DNA of 64,000 bases from Streptomyces resistomycificus (GTDB taxonomy: Bacteria > Actinomycetota > Actinomycetes > Streptomycetales > Streptomycetaceae), in the NCBI RefSeq assembly GCF_001514265.1, contig NZ_KQ949001.1:124001-188000 (forward strand), in the 5' to 3' direction. Of the stretch, positions 23,837 through 33,388 are shown one piece after another. Position numbers and translations under genes: made by a program. Under the pieces are notes generated by a model. That model saw only the letters and a list, made by a program, of their open reading frames with translations, had not been told where the DNA came from and did no database searches. How positions within the stretch are numbered: the first letter of the stretch is position 1; every line of letters begins with the position of its first letter.

Positions 23837-26800
23837 GTGGCAGAAGCAGGGGGCCGGTCGAAGCCGATCGCAGGTGTCTACGAGAAGCTGATCACCCACG
23901 ACGTCCACGCCGAGATCGAGCGATTCGAAGCCGCGGGCTGGAAAGCGATCGACGCCGAGGTCAGCGCCGAGTCGTCCCCGCACGTCCTGGCTCGCCATAT
24001 CGGTGAGGCCGTGGGGCGCAAGCTCAGCCAGCTGCCGCACGACAAGCAGGTCGCCGCCGCCAACCGCATCCTGCGGTCGCTGGACACCTCAACACCTGAT
24101 CAGCACGACACCGAGGCGGCGAGCACCATCGTCGAGGGCCCGCGCCAGCTCCTGGCTCTCGCTGAGCAGGAGGCTCCCGGTGTCTACGCGATGCGCCCCC
24201 TCACGCCTCTCTCCGAAACCTCACTGATCACGAACGCTCCGGAAGACCCCAGTCTGGGCGCGGAGTTGCGAGCCGAGCTGGCCACCGCGGACCGCATCGA
24301 CCTGCTCTGCGCCTTCGTGAAGTGGTACGGCATCCGCGTGCTGGAGGACTCCCTGAGAGCCGCCAAGGAACGCAACGTACCGATCCGCGTCATCACGACG
24401 ACCTACATCGGCGCGACCGACCGCCATGCCCTCGATCGGCTCGTCCGCGATTTCGGCGCCGAGGTCAGGGTCAACTACGAGCTCCGCTCTACCCGCCTGC
24501 ATGCGAAGGCATGGCTGTTTCGCCGGGAGAGCGGCTTCGATACCGCGTACGTAGGCAGTTCCAACCTGTCGAAGGCGGCGCTGCTCGATGGTCTGGAGTG
24601 GAACGTACGGCTGTCGTCAGTCGCCACCCCGGCGGTCCTCAACAAGTTCGAGGCGACCTTCGACGCCTACTGGAACGACATCGCCTTCGAGCCCTACGAC
24701 CCCGATCAGCACAGTGCACGCCTTGATCAGGCCTTGGCTCAGGCGAGTGGCAGCACGTCGGCTGCCGATCTGAGGATCAATCTCTCTGGCCTCGAGGTAC
24801 GTCCCTATCCGCACCAGCGGGACATGCTTGAACGTCTCCGAGTGGAGCGGGAGATCCGAGGGCGGGACCGGAACCTCCTGGTCGCGGCCACCGGCACGGG
24901 CAAGACCGTGATGGCGGCATTGGACTATCGAAGCCTCGCCAGGAAGTTCGACACCGAACAACCACGGTTGCTGTTCGTGGCGCACCGCAAAGAGATCCTT
25001 CGGCAGTCTCTGCGGACGTATCAAGAGGTCCTCGATGACGCATCCTTCGGAGAGCTCCTCCACAGCGGCCAAGAGCCAAAGGCCTGGGACCACGTCTTCG
25101 CGAGTGTCCAGTCGCTCAATATGCGGCGCTTGGAGCAACTGGCCCCGGACCACTTCGACATCATCGTCATTGACGAGTTCCACCACGCGACCGCCGCCAC
25201 CTATCGGCGGGTGATCGACCACTTCAGCCCGAAGCAGTTGCTGGGCCTCACCGCCACTCCGGAGCGGATGGACGGGCTCAATGTTCAGGACGAGTTCTTC
25301 GACGGCCGCATCGCAGCGGAGATGCGTCTGTGGGAGGCCCTGGAGAATGACCTCCTCTGCCCGTTCCACTACTTCGGAATCCCAGACGGCACGGACCTGA
25401 CGAATCTCGGGTGGACTAAGGGAACCTACGCGGACAACGAACTCGGAAACCTCTACACAGGCAACCATGCCCGTGCCCGCATCGTGGTCAAGCAGATCCG
25501 GGACAAGGTCTCCAACCCCGGAGTGATGAGAGCGCTGGGATTCTGCGTGACCAAGTCCCATGCTCACTTCATGGCCGACTTCTTCCGTCAGGCCGGGTTC
25601 CAAGCAGTGGCGCTGGACAGCGACTCGCCGGCCGGGGTGCGCGCCCAAGCGCTCGCTGACCTGCGCGACGGCAGGCTCCAGGTGATCTTCTCCGTCGACC
25701 TGTTCAATGAGGGACTCGACATCCCTGACGTCGACACGCTGCTACTCCTGCGTCCCACCAACAGCGCGACGGTCTTCCTCCAGCAGCTTGGCCGGGGGCT
25801 ACGCCGCACCGAGTCCAAGCCGGTGCTCACCGTCTTGGACTTCATCGGCCAGCACAGGGCTGAGTTCCGCTTCGAGGAGCAGTTCCGGGCGCTGACGAAC
25901 TTCTCCCGCAACCGACTCGTCGACCACATCGAGCATGACTTTCCGCAACTTCCCTCCGGGTGCCAGATCATCCTGGAAGGCAAGTCCAAGGACCTCGTAC
26001 TCGACAACATCCGTGCTCAACTGGGCGCCACGGTCAAGACATTGGTCAACGAGGTCAAGGCGTACGGCACGCCACAGTTGGTCGATTTCCTCCGCGAGAG
26101 TCGGCGTGAAATCAAGGAGCTGTACAAGGGCGACAACTCGTGGACGACCGTGCTGCGCAGGGCAGGCTTGGTCAAGGACCCTGCCCCAGAGGGGGAAGCC
26201 GCCCTCCTCAAGCGCGTCCATGCCTTTCTCCACGTCGACGACCCTGACCGGGCCCAGACATACCTCCGTCTTCTGGCCGACGACGCTCCGTCCTACGAGG
26301 AGCTCAGCCCAGACGACCAGGCATACGCGCGCATGCTGTTCTTCAACGTGTGGGACAACGCAGGTGGCTTCACGAGCTATCAGCAAGGTCTCAGGTCGCT
26401 ACGCGACCAGAGGGTGTTCCGCGATGAGCTCCGCCAGGTGATCTCCCATGTCATGGGAGTGGCCGACCATTTCCCCATCCCCCTGCCGGACAGTCACAGC
26501 CACATCCCCCTGAAGGTCCACAGCTCCTACAACCGCTCCGAAATCCTGGCCGCCCTCGGCGTAGCCCGCTTCGGCGGCCAGATGCCCCGGTCCTTCGCGC
26601 AGGGAGTCCAGTGGGTAGAGGAGATCAAGACCGACGCCCTCCTCATCACCCTGGAGAAGAACGAGAAGGACTTCTCCCCCACGGTCCGCTACAAGGACTA
26701 CGCCCTGAGCCCAACGCTCTTCCACTGGGAGTCCCAGAACGCGACTGCCGAGACCTCGCCGACGGGTCAGCGCTACCAGCGTCACGAGGAACAGGGCAGC

Positions 26801-26986
26801 CACGTCCTGCTCTTCATGCGGCGCTACAAGAGCACCGACATCGGTAAGTCCCAGCCGTGGATGCTCCTGGGGCCCGCGATCTATGACGACCACAAGGGCA
26901 GTAAGCCGATGGGAATCACGTGGGCGTTGCAGCATGAGCTTCCCGCTGACGTGTGGTCGTACGCCGCAGTGGTCACCGGTGGATGA
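23837..26986 (+). CDS. PLD nuclease-superfamily II helicase-DUF3427 fusion protein
   Basis: The 1049-residue protein has three parts. Residues about 110-280 form a phospholipase D-like domain with one HKD-type motif (LHAKAWLFRR, then YVGSSNLSKAALLDG). Residues about 320-690 form an SF2 helicase: motif I ATGTGKTVMA, Ia FVAHRKEIL, motif II IDEFHHA, motif III LTATPER, motif IV-VI VIFSVDLFNEGLDIPDVDTL and QQLGRGLRR. The last 350 residues match DUF3427. Such fusions are found in defence islands and are thought to unwind and cut foreign nucleic acid. AGGGGG lies 5 bases before GTG 23837; a GTG at 23807 is an alternative start. It opens the lower-GC island. Confidence 0.9.
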   Translation: MAEAGGRSKPIAGVYEKLITHDVHAEIERFEAAGWKAIDAEVSAESSPHVLARHIGEAVGRKLSQLPHDKQVAAANRILRSLDTSTPDQHDTEAASTIVEGPRQLLALAEQEAPGVYAMRPLTPLSETSLITNAPEDPSLGAELRAELATADRIDLLCAFVKWYGIRVLEDSLRAAKERNVPIRVITTTYIGATDRHALDRLVRDFGAEVRVNYELRSTRLHAKAWLFRRESGFDTAYVGSSNLSKAALLDGLEWNVRLSSVATPAVLNKFEATFDAYWNDIAFEPYDPDQHSARLDQALAQASGSTSAADLRINLSGLEVRPYPHQRDMLERLRVEREIRGRDRNLLVAATGTGKTVMAALDYRSLARKFDTEQPRLLFVAHRKEILRQSLRTYQEVLDDASFGELLHSGQEPKAWDHVFASVQSLNMRRLEQLAPDHFDIIVIDEFHHATAATYRRVIDHFSPKQLLGLTATPERMDGLNVQDEFFDGRIAAEMRLWEALENDLLCPFHYFGIPDGTDLTNLGWTKGTYADNELGNLYTGNHARARIVVKQIRDKVSNPGVMRALGFCVTKSHAHFMADFFRQAGFQAVALDSDSPAGVRAQALADLRDGRLQVIFSVDLFNEGLDIPDVDTLLLLRPTNSATVFLQQLGRGLRRTESKPVLTVLDFIGQHRAEFRFEEQFRALTNFSRNRLVDHIEHDFPQLPSGCQIILEGKSKDLVLDNIRAQLGATVKTLVNEVKAYGTPQLVDFLRESRREIKELYKGDNSWTTVLRRAGLVKDPAPEGEAALLKRVHAFLHVDDPDRAQTYLRLLADDAPSYEELSPDDQAYARMLFFNVWDNAGGFTSYQQGLRSLRDQRVFRDELRQVISHVMGVADHFPIPLPDSHSHIPLKVHSSYNRSEILAALGVARFGGQMPRSFAQGVQWVEEIKTDALLITLEKNEKDFSPTVRYKDYALSPTLFHWESQNATAETSPTGQRYQRHEEQGSHVLLFMRRYKSTDIGKSQPWMLLGPAIYDDHKGSKPMGITWALQHELPADVWSYAAVVTGG

Positions 26987-27021
26987 GGGCGATGCGCCGA
27001 GCGGGCCGTAGGGCGTAGAGG

Positions 27022-27687
27022 TCAACACCGGAGGGTCGTCAGAGCCTCCGCTTCCGCCTCGAAGTGCGTCTGAGCTCTGTCCAAAGCTTCGTCAGCGTCA
27101 TGGCCATGGGCTCTGAGCCAGTGCAGGAGATCGGCGATGATCCCCACCGCCACGGTTTCCGTCACAGCAGCCGTGAGCCGACTTCCGCCGGCTTGCTTCG
27201 TCGGCTCATGCGCCCGATAGGCGTTGAGCACTCTCTCGGCTCTCTCGACCTGCGGGCTTCCGCTGTGCCCGTGGGGCGTGGTCAAGTTCGTGGCCAGCTC
27301 GCACCACGTCACCTTGTGGTCGGGGAAGAGCTGAACCCCCCAGCGCTGGGCCAAGGCGTCGATCAGCAACATCCCGCGCCCCGCTTCGGCGTCGGCGTCC
27401 GCGCTGATCTTCGTCGGCACGGTCCTGGTGTTCGGGTCGTGCACTTCGATACGCAGTTGCGTGCCCCTCATTGACACAACGAGGGTGGTGGGTGTGTCGG
27501 GGCCTACGTGCGTGATGACGTTGGACACGAGCTCGCTGACGCAGAGCTGAGCCTCCTCAACGACTTCGTGCAAGCCCCAGATCCCGAGATGCAACCTCAT
27601 GAGGCGGCGCAGGGCGGCTACTTCGGCAGGCTTCGCCGTGAAGGCCAGCTCCCATGGCTTGCGTGACATGCACGCTACTTGGTCCAC
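27022..27687 (-). CDS. HATPase-domain anti-sigma-like ATP-binding protein
   Basis: The 221-residue protein contains a GHKL ATPase fold (AQLCVSELVSNVITHVGP = N box; EVHDPNTRTVPT = G1; GRGMLLIDALAQRWGV = G2) of the RsbW/SpoIIAB class common in Streptomyces, plus a helical C-terminal extension (LLHWLRAHGHDADEALD) of unknown role. GGAGAGGGA lies five bases before the GTG at 27685-27687; the ATG 18 bases downstream lacks such a site. It diverges from the XRE/DUF397 pair and completes the WhiJ-type set (HATPase, XRE-DUF5753, DUF397). It ends 35 bp from the convergent helicase stop. Confidence 0.85.
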   Translation of the reverse strand: MDQVACMSRKPWELAFTAKPAEVAALRRLMRLHLGIWGLHEVVEEAQLCVSELVSNVITHVGPDTPTTLVVSMRGTQLRIEVHDPNTRTVPTKISADADAEAGRGMLLIDALAQRWGVQLFPDHKVTWCELATNLTTPHGHSGSPQVERAERVLNAYRAHEPTKQAGGSRLTAAVTETVAVGIIADLLHWLRAHGHDADEALDRAQTHFEAEAEALTTLRC

Positions 27688-27883
27688 GAAAGTCCCTCTC
27701 CTCGCAGTCGGCGACACAGGAACGCGGAGCGTTATCAGCGCTCACGATGAGTTGCGTCGAGACCAGAGTGCTGGGCGCCCATCCCTTTATGCAATGTGCA
27801 CGGCGGGATTCCCACTTCCGAGTGATTGGCAGCCACACCCCTTGGCGCGAGACTGAACGCTCGCTACCGGAAGGGATGTTGGG

Positions 27884-28732
27884 ATGGCCGGTTCACCTAC
27901 GGCACGCCGCCGTCGCCTCTCGATCGAGCTGAAGAAGCTCCGCGAGAAGAGCGCCCTCACTTGCGCCCAGGTCGGAGCAGGCCTGGAATGGAGTGGTTCC
28001 AAGGTCAACCGGATGGAGACCGGCAGCGGGCGGGTGCAGCCTTCGGACATCGACGCCCTGTGCAGGTTCTACGACACGAGCGATGAGCTCCGGGAGTTCC
28101 TCAAGTCGTTGGCCAGGCAAGCCAAGACACGTGGTTGGTGGCAGGTGCACGGCGCCGGCGTGCCTGAGTGGTTCAACATCTACATCGGCCTGGAGCAGGA
28201 CGCCTCCACTCTCCGCCAGTACCAGTGCGAGCTGATCCCCGGGCTGATGCAGACGGAGGCCTACGCCCGCGAACTCCACAAAGCAGGCGGGCACATGACC
28301 TCCGGCGACATCGACAGGGCCGTACGCGTACGCATGGAACGCCAGGCCATGCTGACACTCCCGGACGCCCCCGACGCCTGGTTCATCGTCCACGAGGGTG
28401 CTGTACGCAACGCCATCGGAGACGGCGCCCTGATGGCGGAGCAACTCGAACGCGTCCTCCACACAGCCGACTTGCCGACGGTGACTTTGCAGGTCCTGGC
28501 CTTCGACTCCGGCACGTATCCAGCGACCGGCACCTTCACCATGCTGGGATTCCCCGCCCCGGAAGACCCAGACCTCGTGTACCGGGACGGCATCACCGAT
28601 GCCGTGTACCTCGAAGGCGAGCATCATGTCCGTGAGTACACACGGGCGTTCGACGGTCTGCGAGCCACTGCCCTCAGCCCTCAGCGCTCCGCGCAACTGA
28701 TCAAGTCGATCTTGAATGAATACAGAAGGTGA
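27884..28732 (+). CDS. XRE-family HTH regulator with DUF5753 (WhiJ-like)
   Basis: The 282-residue protein has an N-terminal helix-turn-helix (LKKLREKSALTCAQVGAGLE, then SKVNRMETG) and the DUF5753 effector domain (QYQCELIPGLMQTEAYAREL; ERQAMLTLPDAPDAWFIVHE; PTVTLQVLAF; YTRAFDGLRATALSP). Streptomyces encodes dozens of such pairs, WhiJ being the type member that controls development together with a small DUF397 partner. The gene is followed by the DUF397 gene two bases after its stop, so they are coupled. Confidence 0.92.
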   Translation: MAGSPTARRRRLSIELKKLREKSALTCAQVGAGLEWSGSKVNRMETGSGRVQPSDIDALCRFYDTSDELREFLKSLARQAKTRGWWQVHGAGVPEWFNIYIGLEQDASTLRQYQCELIPGLMQTEAYARELHKAGGHMTSGDIDRAVRVRMERQAMLTLPDAPDAWFIVHEGAVRNAIGDGALMAEQLERVLHTADLPTVTLQVLAFDSGTYPATGTFTMLGFPAPEDPDLVYRDGITDAVYLEGEHHVREYTRAFDGLRATALSPQRSAQLIKSILNEYRR

Positions 28733-28734
28733 GC

Positions 28735-28953
28735 ATGACAGAGTCCTGCGCCCCCGCCCCTCTGGTGTGGTTCACGTCGTCGCACAGCAACGGAGCCGGA
28801 GGAGAGTGCGTCGAGTGCGCCCTCGTTACTGGCGGCACCCTCATACGCGACTCAAAGAGGATGGGAGGCCCTGTCATCACCGTCGGTCACGGGGCTTGGC
28901 ACTCCTTCATACGCCCCCTGAAGGAGAGGCTCTCGATAGAGGAGTCCTGCTAA
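28735..28953 (+). CDS. DUF397 family protein
   Basis: A 72-residue protein with the DUF397 core: WFTSSHSNGAGGECVECAL near the N terminus, IRDSK in the middle, and a C-terminal W-x-x-F (WHSFIRPLKE). DUF397 proteins are the small partners of XRE-DUF5753 regulators. The ATG at 28735 has AGAAGG six bases upstream, while a GTG at 28729 overlapping the previous stop is also possible. Confidence 0.9.
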   Translation: MTESCAPAPLVWFTSSHSNGAGGECVECALVTGGTLIRDSKRMGGPVITVGHGAWHSFIRPLKERLSIEESC

Positions 28954-29106
28954 CCAGACGTGAAGTCATCTTGGTCGCCACACCTCGCCTCGGGCGCCTC
29001 TCAATTCACCGTTGCCTTCTGCTGACGCTCACTCAGCAGCAGCACATAAGATCGACGAACACCTGCTCCCCAGAGCATGCAGGATCGATCGCAACGGGAT
29101 GGCACC

Positions 29107-30831
29107 ATGACAAGCGCCTACGAGTCGGACCCGATCTTCGAGACAGTGCCGCGGCAGCTCTCGAACCTGGTGACACGGATCCATGGTCGTGAGATCGCGC
29201 TCCCGGACTTCCAGCGAGACTTCGTCTGGGATGCGACGCGCACCGAGGAGCTGATCCAGTCGATCATCTCGGAGTTCCCGGTCGGCACCCTGCTCCTCTG
29301 GAAGCAGGGAGACGGCGAGACCTTCGCGAGCCGCAACTTCGAGGGCGCCCCCGAGCTGGGAGACAAGAAGCCCGCGGAACTCGTCCTGGACGGCCAGCAG
29401 CGCCTCACGGCTCTCTACCAAGCGCTCACCGGCGCGGGCGACGAACGCTTCTACCTCAAGGTCGACGAGTTCGTCAGCACGGCCGAGGACTACGTGAAGG
29501 AATTCCACGAGGTCAATTTCGACAAGGCTGTCATATCCGTGCCTGTCGCCGTGAGCAAGGGACAGGTCAAGAAGAACGAAGAGCTACTCGGCATCTCCCA
29601 CTTCCCCGTTTCCGGGGTCAGCAGTTTCGATGACTGGCTTGATGAGTACGTCGACAACGTAGTCAGTAATGACGGTAGCTCCAACGCCAAGTACCTCAAG
29701 TCCCTGTACAGGCGCATGCGTGACAAGTACATCGTCCCCCTGCGCTCTTATGGCCTGCCGGTTCTCACGCTCCCGGAAACCACACCGATCGAGGCCGTGT
29801 GCACGATTTTCGAGACGTTGAACCGAACTGGCAAGCCGCTGGGCCCGTTTGAGCTACTGACGGCTCGTTACTACCCGCAAGGGGTCAACCTCCGAGACCT
29901 GTGGGTCGAAGCCCAGGACAACTACAAGGCGTTGATCGATTTCAGGGTCGACCCGTACAGCATCCTTCAGACGGTCTGCCTGAGGGCCTATGGCTCCGCC
30001 CAGCGGTCCGACGTCCTGAAGAAGCTCACCGCCGCCGACATCTCGCAGCACTGGTCGGCCGCTGTCAAGGGCGTGGCCGGAGTCATCGACATGCTGCAGT
30101 CGGACTGCGGGCTGGTCGCGCCGAAGTGGCTTCCCTACGGAATGCTGCTCATACCGATGGGCGCTGTGTGGAGCGACATCCAGAAGCTGGAACCCCTCGA
30201 CCGGGCCCCCGCGTACACCCGCCTACAGCGCTTCTTCTGGTGCAGCGTCTTCACCACCAACTACGACCAAGGAGCCAACAGTCAGGCTGGTGCCGACTAC
30301 GGCCGCCTGAAGGACTGGGTCCTCACCGGTGAAGGACAGTCCCCGGAGGCTCTCGAGGAGCTTCCGCTGAGCGCGTCCACACTCCGCTCCGCGTCTGTGC
30401 GCAGAAAGGCTCTGTACTGCGGACTGGTGTGCCTGCTCGCCACCACGCGGGCCGAGGACTTCCATACAGGTCAGGCTATGACCCCGTACCGGGTGGGAGA
30501 GGTGCAGATCGATTCGCACCACATATTCCCCAAGGCCTACCTGACACGCGCCAAAGCGGCGGAAAGCCCAGAACTCCTCCTGAACCGCACCCTGATCGAC
30601 GCGGAGACCAACCGCATCATCCGAGACAAAGCACCTAGCCAGTACCTGAGCGAAATGGCCACCACGTACGGGGAAGAGAAGCTGGAAGCGGTACTTTCCT
30701 CCCACGCAATCAAGAGCGACTCGAGTAGCGGCCTCGCCAACGACAACTACAGCACTTTCCTCGATGAACGCCTAAACACGGTAGTGCAGCTCATCGAGAG
30801 GGTGACTGGCCGCAGCCTGCATGAGGAGTAA
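29107..30831 (+). CDS. DUF262 / HNH (GmrSD-like) putative restriction protein
   Basis: The 574-residue protein starts with a DUF262 (ParB/Srx-like NTPase) domain: ALPDFQRDFVWDATRTEELI and the diagnostic DGQQRLTALYQAL (residues about 98-110). The C terminus carries an HNH nuclease motif (IDSHHIFPKAYL, with NRTLIDAETNRII), of the type seen in DUF1524. This is the domain pair of GmrS-GmrD, a type IV enzyme that cleaves modified phage DNA, here on one chain. It stands alone 150 bp after the DUF397 gene. Codon use is less GC-biased than elsewhere, suggesting recent acquisition. Confidence 0.88.
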   Translation: MTSAYESDPIFETVPRQLSNLVTRIHGREIALPDFQRDFVWDATRTEELIQSIISEFPVGTLLLWKQGDGETFASRNFEGAPELGDKKPAELVLDGQQRLTALYQALTGAGDERFYLKVDEFVSTAEDYVKEFHEVNFDKAVISVPVAVSKGQVKKNEELLGISHFPVSGVSSFDDWLDEYVDNVVSNDGSSNAKYLKSLYRRMRDKYIVPLRSYGLPVLTLPETTPIEAVCTIFETLNRTGKPLGPFELLTARYYPQGVNLRDLWVEAQDNYKALIDFRVDPYSILQTVCLRAYGSAQRSDVLKKLTAADISQHWSAAVKGVAGVIDMLQSDCGLVAPKWLPYGMLLIPMGAVWSDIQKLEPLDRAPAYTRLQRFFWCSVFTTNYDQGANSQAGADYGRLKDWVLTGEGQSPEALEELPLSASTLRSASVRRKALYCGLVCLLATTRAEDFHTGQAMTPYRVGEVQIDSHHIFPKAYLTRAKAAESPELLLNRTLIDAETNRIIRDKAPSQYLSEMATTYGEEKLEAVLSSHAIKSDSSSGLANDNYSTFLDERLNTVVQLIERVTGRSLHEE

Positions 30832-31040
30832 CGGTACTGCGATTCGGCGCCGATCACGTGTTCACGCCGAGTCGTGCTTCAGGTGAGTGAGCGGCGAGGG
30901 CGCCCAAGGCTGCCCGGTTTACTGAGGCCGGCGGTTGCGAGGCGAAGACCGACGGGCGGCCAAGGGTGGGCGGCGGGTCGGTGGGGAGGGGGTGCGCTCG
31001 TGGCCGACTGGCCCAGTCATTGCTGGTCAGGGGAACGAGG

Positions 31041-31079
31041 CCGCGGCCCGCGCGGCGTGTTCGGCGGTGCGGGCCGCGG
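31041..31079 (-). terminator. Hairpin terminator following the small gene
   Basis: A perfect 11-bp stem (CCGCGGCCCGC, 31041-31051, with 31069-31079) and 17-nt loop starts 13 nt after the stop of the small minus-strand gene 31093-31254. The sequence between 30832 and 31040 shows nothing else. Confidence 0.65.
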
Positions 31080-31092
31080 GTTTTCGGTTCGG

Positions 31093-31254
31093 TCAGGTGT
31101 CGACCGCCGGTTGGGGGTCGTCCGTTGCCGTGAGGGATGTCGGGAGTGCGACTTCTTTCTCGACGCCCTCCTCGCGCTGCTTTTTCAGGGCGAGTTCCTT
31201 CGCCACCTTCTCTGAGTGCAGCCTCATTTCTGCCTCCGTACGGAGATCGAACAC
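31093..31254 (-). CDS. Small 53-residue protein of unknown function
   Basis: The GTG at 31252-31254 has AGGAGG exactly five bases upstream, the best ribosome binding site in this gap, and a hairpin terminator follows the stop, so I take it as a real gene. The product begins VFDLRTEAEMRLHSEKVAKE, continues as a charged Lys/Glu helix, and ends with a Ser/Thr/Pro/Asp tail (LPTSLTATDDPQPAVDT). A hydrophilic helix followed by a Ser/Thr tail recalls RiPP precursors, but there is no Cys and no modifying enzyme nearby, so that is only a thought. Confidence 0.6.
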   Translation of the reverse strand: MFDLRTEAEMRLHSEKVAKELALKKQREEGVEKEVALPTSLTATDDPQPAVDT

Positions 31255-31825
31255 CGTTTCCTCCTTTGGGTTGTGTTCTGTCACGGGTGATCCAGGGGTG
31301 TGCGACAGCAGCCGGACAGCCGCAGTTCGTCCGTCGCCCGAAGAGGGCTGAAGGTGGGAAATGCCTGCCTGGCGCGGGTCGGAACGTGAAGAAGAGAGAG
31401 ATCGAGGGTGCCTGAAGGTGACAGGCGCTCTCGGCTACTGGGCCGGGTGCGTCACGACCCTGTGGCGCTAGGAGCGGGTGCGGCTGTGTTCCGGGAGTGA
31501 CCATGCCGGCCGGAAGTCGGAATCGTCTGGGATCCGTCGCCGCTCCATCGTCACTTCCCCTCGGTCATGCCTGGGCCCGACTGAATGTCTGCCGCCGCCG
31601 TGTCCGTGCGTTCGCGGTGCCGGATATGAGTTGGCTGACGCGAACATCTCTTTTCCTGGAGATTACCGTACGAGTGAGGCCTGAGTCACGGTCAAGTTAC
31701 GTTCGCACACAGGTTATTAGCGTGTTGTTCATCTAAGGCGCGCCGGTGTACGCCCCGTTGGTACCGCCCCAGTTGCGGGAGGGGGCCGCGCACTCGACGC
31801 GGCTGCCCGCCGGATCCGTCCGGCG
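31255..31825. other. Intergenic region of the island, no intact gene
   Basis: The stretch is more AT-rich than its surroundings (especially 31660-31740) and contains short open frames without ribosome binding sites. It should carry the promoter of the small gene 31093-31254. I see no repeat, tRNA or clear gene in it. Confidence 0.5.
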
Positions 31826-33388
31826 TCAGTGGGAACGTCTGCGGTGTCGGACGACGATGGCCACGCCGCCCAGCAGAGCGGCGCAGCCTGCCGCCGTGGC
31901 GATGAGTGTCGTCCGGTCCGCGCCGGTGGCGTCCAGGGTGTCGCCGGACGGTTCCGCGGCAGTCGGTGTGGCCGGCTTGCCGAAGGCGAAGGTGACGCTG
32001 TCGTTGGAGGCGTCGGGGTCGTGGAAGGGGATGCCGGCCGGGCCGGGTCGCACGGTCGCCGTGCCCTTGGCACCGTCGTACGCCTTGGACGTCTTCACCA
32101 TCAGTACGAACAGCTGGCTCTTGCCCGCGTCGAGGCCGAACGGCACGGTGCACACGTAATGCCGGTGGCCCGCCTCGAAAGGTGCCGTGCTGGTGCTGCC
32201 GTTCCGGAGCAGGCAGGGGCCGTATGGGCTGTCCTCCTCCTCCATGTGAACGTTGCCGGTCGCGACAGCGCCCTTGGGCAGGACCACATCGACCACGGTG
32301 GCAGCCTTGTCGTCGATCCCGTACGCGGAGGCAGGGCCGTGGTTCAGGGCGTTGATGTCCAGCGTCCAGGCGCCCGCCCCGCTGCCCGGCTTCGGCGTGG
32401 CCTCGGCCGCGAAATCCGCGGAGTTGTCCGCCGCGACGGTGAATCGGCCCTCGGCGCCCTTCTCGAATCCGCTTCCCGCACCGGACGCCCGCACCAGGGT
32501 GAGCGCCGGCCCGGTGCCCTGGTGGCTGCCGCCGCCGGGCTCTACGCCGGGTTTCAGCAGCTCGGCCGAGTAGTCGGTCACAGCGGTCAGGACGTGCTTG
32601 CCGACCGTGGCGGTCAGGGGGCTGCTCAGCTCCATGGTGGCCCCCGCGGGCACGGAGTCCGGGCCGACCGGGAAGACGCAGGTGACGGATACCTGGCTGC
32701 CGGGCGCACTGGGCTCATGACTGTCGCCGTAGGCGCAGTTGGAGAACCTGCGGTCGAAGACCAGACCGCCCACCGACTCCCAGCTCAGCATGACGCGCCG
32801 GTCGGTGGCCAGATCCCCGGTGTTGCGGAGCCGGAGCCGAACATCGACCCGCGACCCGACCCTGGCGTGCGTCACATCCGGCAGCCTGCCGACGATCAAC
32901 TTCGGGATGCCGACGACCACTCTCGCCTTCGCGGTGGTGCCGGTGGCGTGGTCGGCGCTGAGGGTGTACGTGATCGTGCCGTCGGCGCCGGTGGCGGCGC
33001 CCGCGTCCGCACGCACGGTGAAGTCGACGGAACGGCTCTGCGAGGAACCCGTGTTGGCACAGGTGATGACCCGACCACCGTCCTTGCACCTCGGGTCGTC
33101 GACCGTGACGCTCGCGATGCCCGCCAGATCACGCGTATCGATGACGAGCGTGTCGTTCGTGGGTACGGGGACCTGCGCGCCGTCGTCCCAGAAACCCCAG
33201 CCCACGTGGACCGACTGCGTCGCCGACCCCACGTTGAGCTGCTTTTCCGCGTCGATCGTCGCGTATGCCTGCGTCGGCAGGGGGGACGGTTTCGCGGACG
33301 GTCCGTCGGCTGCGGAGGACGCGCTGGGCGTCAGGGCGAGCACCACGGCAGCCAGTACTGCCCCGAAGACCGTGCACTTGGACCTCAT
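31826..33388 (-). CDS. Secreted surface protein with C-terminal anchor (LDATG)
   Basis: The 520-residue product has a Sec signal peptide (VFGAVLAAVVLALTPSASSA), then a beta-rich ectodomain with CARDB/DUF11-like repeats (LRLRNTGDLATDRRVMLSW; LDINALNHGPASAYGIDD) and paired cysteines (DDPRCKDGGRVITCANTG). The C terminus is a sorting-signal layout: TLDATG, hydrophobic helix, RHRRRSH. LDATG differs from the LAxTG and LPxTG consensus at the second residue, so anchoring by sortase is uncertain and a simple membrane anchor is possible. The start ATG at 33386-33388 is set by the signal peptide; no strong ribosome binding site. Confidence 0.82.
   Translation of the reverse strand: MRSKCTVFGAVLAAVVLALTPSASSAADGPSAKPSPLPTQAYATIDAEKQLNVGSATQSVHVGWGFWDDGAQVPVPTNDTLVIDTRDLAGIASVTVDDPRCKDGGRVITCANTGSSQSRSVDFTVRADAGAATGADGTITYTLSADHATGTTAKARVVVGIPKLIVGRLPDVTHARVGSRVDVRLRLRNTGDLATDRRVMLSWESVGGLVFDRRFSNCAYGDSHEPSAPGSQVSVTCVFPVGPDSVPAGATMELSSPLTATVGKHVLTAVTDYSAELLKPGVEPGGGSHQGTGPALTLVRASGAGSGFEKGAEGRFTVAADNSADFAAEATPKPGSGAGAWTLDINALNHGPASAYGIDDKAATVVDVVLPKGAVATGNVHMEEEDSPYGPCLLRNGSTSTAPFEAGHRHYVCTVPFGLDAGKSQLFVLMVKTSKAYDGAKGTATVRPGPAGIPFHDPDASNDSVTFAFGKPATPTAAEPSGDTLDATGADRTTLIATAAGCAALLGGVAIVVRHRRRSH

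Noticed and set aside
31093..31254. Class III lanthipeptide precursor
   Set aside because: No Cys in the tail and no LanKC-type enzyme nearby; kept only as an unknown small gene.
31478..31736. Two short plus-strand frames upstream of the surface-protein stop
   Set aside because: No ribosome binding sites and no coding composition.
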